Part shown: positions 5,495 through 7,980 of the stretch, piece by piece | How positions within the stretch are numbered: position 1 is the stretch's first letter | How the letters are laid out: every line of letters starts with the position of its first letter | Origin: Desulfobacteraceae bacterium | Lineage (GTDB): Bacteria; Desulfobacterota; Desulfobacteria; Desulfobacterales; Desulfobacteraceae | Reading direction: 5' to 3' | NCBI GenBank assembly: GCA_024225895.1 | Contig: JAAEMC010000876.1 | Coordinates: 1 to 7,980, forward strand | DNA length: 7,980 bases | Translations under genes and position numbers: made by a program | Notes under the pieces: generated by a model | Seen by the model: only the letters and a program-made list of their open reading frames with translations | Told to the model about the DNA's origin: nothing | Databases searched by the model: none

Positions 5495-6721
5495 TCAGCC
5501 CGGATATTTCATATCCCTGGTGAAGTTGCCATCATTATCCGGGTTAGCCTCCAGAACCCTGTCGCCCAGCAGAGTAATACCAATAGCGCCAATAGGGGCT
5601 GTAATAATAATGGAAAGCACTGCCACCGCAAGAATGATATCTCCTGATGCAATGCCGACAGCAAGGGGCATAGCGCCGATTGCTGCCTGGACTGTTGCTT
5701 TGGGCAGATAAGAAACAATGCAAAATATTTTTTCCTTTAAAGTGTAACCGGTTCTCCAAAGTGACAGGTATGTTCCCGCACTCCTGAATACAAGCCCGAT
5801 AAAAATAACAAGAACACCCGCCGCTCCGGATTTCCAGGCTACTTCTACATTGACCTGGGCACCCACCATGACAAAAAGGATGATCTGGGCAAAGACCCAT
5901 ATCTTTTTAAGCTTTTGAGAAATGCGTACGGCAATTGATTCAGATTTTTCCACAATTGTGACGCCGATGGCCATAACAGCCAACATTCCGGCAATAGGAA
6001 AAAATGCTTCACAGACTTTTTCAAGCCAGATTATGAAAATAGAGGCACAAAGAACAAGCAAGGTCCGGTTCGGTGACTGCCATTCAAATTTTTCAAACAA
6101 CTTGAAAAGCAATAAGCCTGTTAAAAGTCCCAATCCGATCCCGGAGGCCACACTGACGGGCATGGATGCCAGCATCCAGAACACATTCGCAGTTGAATCC
6201 TTATGCACTCCAAGCAGCATGGTAAAAAGAACCAGGACAAAAACCACATCAAGGGCAGATGCACTGAGCACCATGGCAGGAATCCCTTTTTTTTCACCCT
6301 TTTTTTGATCCATGAATTCTACCATGGCCGTAACGACAATTGCAGGGGAAACCGCTGCAAGGATAGTCCCTAAAAGGGCAGCTTCAAAATAAGTTATCCC
6401 CAGTAACAATGGGGCAATCATGGTTATTGCCGCCATTTCAAATACAGCAGGCACAATACTCATAATTACCGCGGTTTTTCCAACCTGTTTCAACGTGCCT
6501 TTTTTCAACTCAAATCCTGCCCGCAGCAGAATGACGATCAAGGCGACCATCCGGAAATCAGCAGAAGCGTTCAAAACGATTGCCGGAAAAAAGTTGAGCA
6601 TATAGGGACCGAAAAGAACACCCACCAACAGCATACCGATCATGCCCGGCAGATTCATTTTTTTAAACAAAAAGGCAGCCCCCATGCCAAAAACGATAGT
6701 CAATCCCAAACTGATGGCCAT
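5495..6721 (-). CDS. Cation:proton antiporter, SLC9B/NHA-like (CPA superfamily)
   Basis: The 408-residue protein is almost wholly hydrophobic, with about 12-13 membrane helices, and has no C-terminal nucleotide-binding domain. Family signatures are LLRAGFEL (65-72), LGTILAAVSPAIVV (117-130), KKGIPAMVLSASALDVVFVLVLF (from 144) and LPKATVQAAIG (339-349). The last carries Lys341, matching the lysine that pairs with the ion-site Asp in NhaA and NapA. These fit inner-membrane exchange of Na+, Li+ or K+ for H+. The oddity is the ion-site motif: relatives usually carry Asp-Asp, but here it reads Asp158-Val159 preceded by Leu. The ATG at 6721 follows AAGGAAA at a rather long spacing of about 10 nt. 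The gene is divergent from the DHH phosphoesterase gene and convergent with the phosphorylase gene. No link to the importer locus is evident. Confidence 0.88.
   Translation of the reverse strand: MAISLGLTIVFGMGAAFLFKKMNLPGMIGMLLVGVLFGPYMLNFFPAIVLNASADFRMVALIVILLRAGFELKKGTLKQVGKTAVIMSIVPAVFEMAAITMIAPLLLGITYFEAALLGTILAAVSPAIVVTAMVEFMDQKKGEKKGIPAMVLSASALDVVFVLVLFTMLLGVHKDSTANVFWMLASMPVSVASGIGLGLLTGLLLFKLFEKFEWQSPNRTLLVLCASIFIIWLEKVCEAFFPIAGMLAVMAIGVTIVEKSESIAVRISQKLKKIWVFAQIILFVMVGAQVNVEVAWKSGAAGVLVIFIGLVFRSAGTYLSLWRTGYTLKEKIFCIVSYLPKATVQAAIGAMPLAVGIASGDIILAVAVLSIIITAPIGAIGITLLGDRVLEANPDNDGNFTRDMKYPG
5499..5543. repeat. Overlapping inverted repeats at the convergent phosphorylase/antiporter junction
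   Basis: CCCGGATA (5499-5506) is the exact reverse complement of TATCCGGG (5536-5543). A second, mutually exclusive hairpin is formed by GGATAT (5502-5507) and ATATCC (5511-5516) with a 3-nt loop. Both lie in the last 16 codons of the antiporter gene. On the minus strand they are followed, after a short gap, by a T-rich tract (5493-5482). They may act as a weak terminator or transcript end for one or both convergent genes. The U tract is not adjacent, so this is unproven. Confidence 0.4.
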
Positions 6722-6756
6722 TAAAATCTATTTCCTTACAAAAACATATTTTTTCA

Positions 6757-6786
6757 TTGACGATTCTATCTGCAAGATAGTATTAG
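6757..6786 (+). promoter_or_regulatory. Candidate promoter for the DHH phosphoesterase gene
   Basis: TTGACG (6757-6762) and TATTAG (6781-6786) are separated by 18 bp. The spacer contains the palindrome at 6766-6780. Transcription would start near 6793, leaving a leader of about 90 nt. The -10 matches four of six consensus bases, so this is a moderate candidate. Confidence 0.35.
6766..6780. promoter_or_regulatory. 15-bp palindrome in the antiporter/phosphoesterase divergent region
   Basis: CTATCT (6766-6771) and AGATAG (6775-6780) are perfect reverse complements around GCA. The site lies between the candidate -35 and -10 of the plus-strand promoter and in the predicted 5' leader of the minus-strand antiporter gene. 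It could be an operator for a dimeric regulator controlling both genes. As RNA it would make only a small, weak hairpin. Confidence 0.45.
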
Positions 6787-6796
6787 AGATTTCGCT

Positions 6797-6824
6797 ATTA
6801 TACGGAATCTTTAAAAATATACAA
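6797..6824 (-). promoter_or_regulatory. Candidate promoter for the antiporter gene
   Basis: On the minus strand a perfect -10 TATAAT (6802-6797) is preceded at 16 bp by TTGTAT (6824-6819), which keeps the TTG of the -35. The upstream DNA (6825-6850) is strongly AT-rich, as in UP elements. Transcription would start near 6790, with a leader of about 70 nt that spans the palindrome at 6766-6780. Confidence 0.45.
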
Positions 6825-6881
6825 TTACAAATTTTTAAAATAATAATTTCCTTTAGGATAAAATAATATTAGAATTCACCC

Positions 6882-7778
6882 ATGAGAATTGTCACCAGAC
6901 CAGATTTTGACGGTATTGTATGCGCTGTCTTCCTCTTTGAGGCAGAAGATATTACCAATGGAATAAAATGGGTGGAACCCGACCAAATCCAAAAAAATTC
7001 AGTGGACATACGAACAGGGGACATTATGGCAAACCTGCCATATGACAGCCGATGCTCCCTATGGTTTGATCATCATGTATCCAACACACCCGAAACTGAA
7101 ATAGATGGTTCTTTTGCCATTGCTCCGTCTGCTGCAGGCGTGATCTACCATTATTACAAAAAAACAGGACGTTTGACCAAAGACTATGATGAGCTGGTAA
7201 AAAATACAGACATTATCGACGCTGCCGATCTAAATCAGGACCAGGTGCTCCACCCGGAAAATTATCCGTATATCCTGTTGTCCATGACCATTCAGAATAA
7301 AAACTTTGAGGATATCGATTATTGGAATAGGCTGATAGAGCTGCTAAAACAAAAATCAATCAAAGAAATTCACCAAGATCCTGAAGTTAAAAAAAGATGC
7401 GACAATGTCATCAAAGAGAACCAAGCCTTTGAAGCCTATTTAAAAAAATATACCCGTATCGAGCATCAGGTATCCATTACCGATTTCCGACCCATAAGCA
7501 AGGATCCCTCCGGCAACCGGTTTTTAACCTATTCTCTTTTTCCTCAGGCTATGGCTTCGGTTAAAATCCGCTATAAAGACCAGGGCAAGGACTATGTTTC
7601 AGTGAGTATCGGGCACAGTATATTTAATAAAAATTGCCGTGTAAATGTGGGCAAGCTTCTATCCGGATTTGGCGGGGGTGGCCATAAAGGCGCCGGCGGC
7701 TGTACCCTTGAAACGGATAAAGCAGACCAATGCATTAATGAAATTCTCAATACCCTTTTTGAGAACCGGGAAGAATAA
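6882..7778 (+). CDS. DHH/DHHA1-family phosphoesterase
   Basis: The 298-residue soluble protein shows the DHH-superfamily plan: RPDFDG (6-11, metal-binding D8 and D10), WFDHHVSN (61-68, the DHH triad), NTDIIDAAD (108-116), then a C-terminal DHHA1 domain ending in GFGGGGHKGAGG (262-273). Members are Mn-dependent phosphoesterases acting on short RNAs, pAp, cyclic-dinucleotide products or polyphosphate. Unlike NrnA-type enzymes, the first motif lacks the leading His and begins TRPDFDG, so the subgroup and substrate are uncertain. The start is supported by the N-terminal motif beginning six residues after the ATG. No clear Shine-Dalgarno sequence precedes it, so translation may be inefficient or start differently. 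It is divergent from the antiporter and converges on the DUF77 gene with a 9-bp gap. Confidence 0.88.
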   Translation: MRIVTRPDFDGIVCAVFLFEAEDITNGIKWVEPDQIQKNSVDIRTGDIMANLPYDSRCSLWFDHHVSNTPETEIDGSFAIAPSAAGVIYHYYKKTGRLTKDYDELVKNTDIIDAADLNQDQVLHPENYPYILLSMTIQNKNFEDIDYWNRLIELLKQKSIKEIHQDPEVKKRCDNVIKENQAFEAYLKKYTRIEHQVSITDFRPISKDPSGNRFLTYSLFPQAMASVKIRYKDQGKDYVSVSIGHSIFNKNCRVNVGKLLSGFGGGGHKGAGGCTLETDKADQCINEILNTLFENREE

Positions 7779-7787
7779 GAATTCCAT

Positions 7788-7980
7788 CTACAGTTTTTCT
7801 TCCACACTTTTCACCTTATCTGCCATACTCTGATCCCGGTCAACCCGCGTTCCGGCCTTGATGGTGGTGGTAATCCTCGGAGCACCCATTTCATGGATCT
7901 TTTCATGACACTTCTTCACCACATCAAAGACTGCATCCCAGTGACCTTCGATATTGGTACCATAGGCATGAAGCTCTGAG
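7788..7980 (-). CDS. MTH1187/DUF77-family thiamine-binding-like protein (partial, 5' end beyond right edge)
   Basis: Minus-strand reading into the stop at 7790-7788 gives 63 C-terminal residues, of a family usually about 100 long. Family features are ELHAYGTNIEGHWDAV, KCHEKIHEMGAPRITTTIK and GTRVDRDQSMADKV, ending VKSVEEKL. These match the small ferredoxin-like-fold proteins of the MTH1187/YqgV group, which bind thiamine-type ligands and are often annotated as thiamine-binding. The start, promoter and upstream neighbours are outside the window. Its 3' end lies 9 bp from the end of the phosphoesterase gene, and no terminator hairpin is visible between them. Confidence 0.85.
   Translation of the reverse strand, partial: SELHAYGTNIEGHWDAVFDVVKKCHEKIHEMGAPRITTTIKAGTRVDRDQSMADKVKSVEEKL

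Noticed and set aside
5544..6308. Several open frames of 60-130 codons on both strands within the antiporter gene
   Set aside because: They are out-of-frame readings of the antiporter with no recognisable domain or ribosome-binding site.
7592..7833. Small open frames on both strands around the 3' end of the phosphoesterase gene
   Set aside because: They overlap the DHHA1 coding region or the DUF77 coding region in other frames and show no protein-like features.

Overview
The window is ordinary-looking bacterial chromosome of moderate to low GC, with AT-rich intergenic gaps and tightly packed genes. The gene families, plus a periplasmic-type binding protein with a signal peptide, fit a Gram-negative anaerobe. 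My impression is a Desulfobacterota (Desulfobacter-like) lineage. That is a guess from protein style only; no 16S or lineage marker is present. I see no RNA gene, IS element, CRISPR array or phage gene. No gap between genes exceeds about 220 bp.

Left part (1-3063, minus strand): a LacI-family regulator is followed by a UgpB-like ABC binding protein and a UgpE/MalG-type permease that runs off the left edge. The rest of the importer (second permease, ATPase) should lie beyond position 1. A 9-bp inverted repeat separates the binding-protein and permease genes and may set their expression ratio.

Centre (3064-5484): a 220-bp divergent control region carries two nearly identical CcpA/GalR-like operators, TGTAATC[G/A]TTTACA. 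One sits on the regulator promoter and one just ahead of a plus-strand metallo-beta-lactamase-fold hydrolase gene. The operators tie the hydrolase to the importer as one regulon. A class I purine nucleoside phosphorylase follows, probably with its own promoter. It keeps the catalytic residues but has substitutions in the ribose/5' pocket. The most interesting reading is an inducible uptake-and-hydrolysis module for an unknown, possibly phosphodiester- or nucleoside-containing, substrate. This is inference.

Right part (5495-7980): a minus-strand SLC9B/NHA-like cation:proton antiporter has a departure from the usual Asp-Asp motif. It is divergent from a plus-strand DHH/DHHA1 phosphoesterase, with a 15-bp palindrome in the shared promoter region. 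The window ends in the C-terminal half of a minus-strand MTH1187/DUF77 thiamine-binding-like protein.
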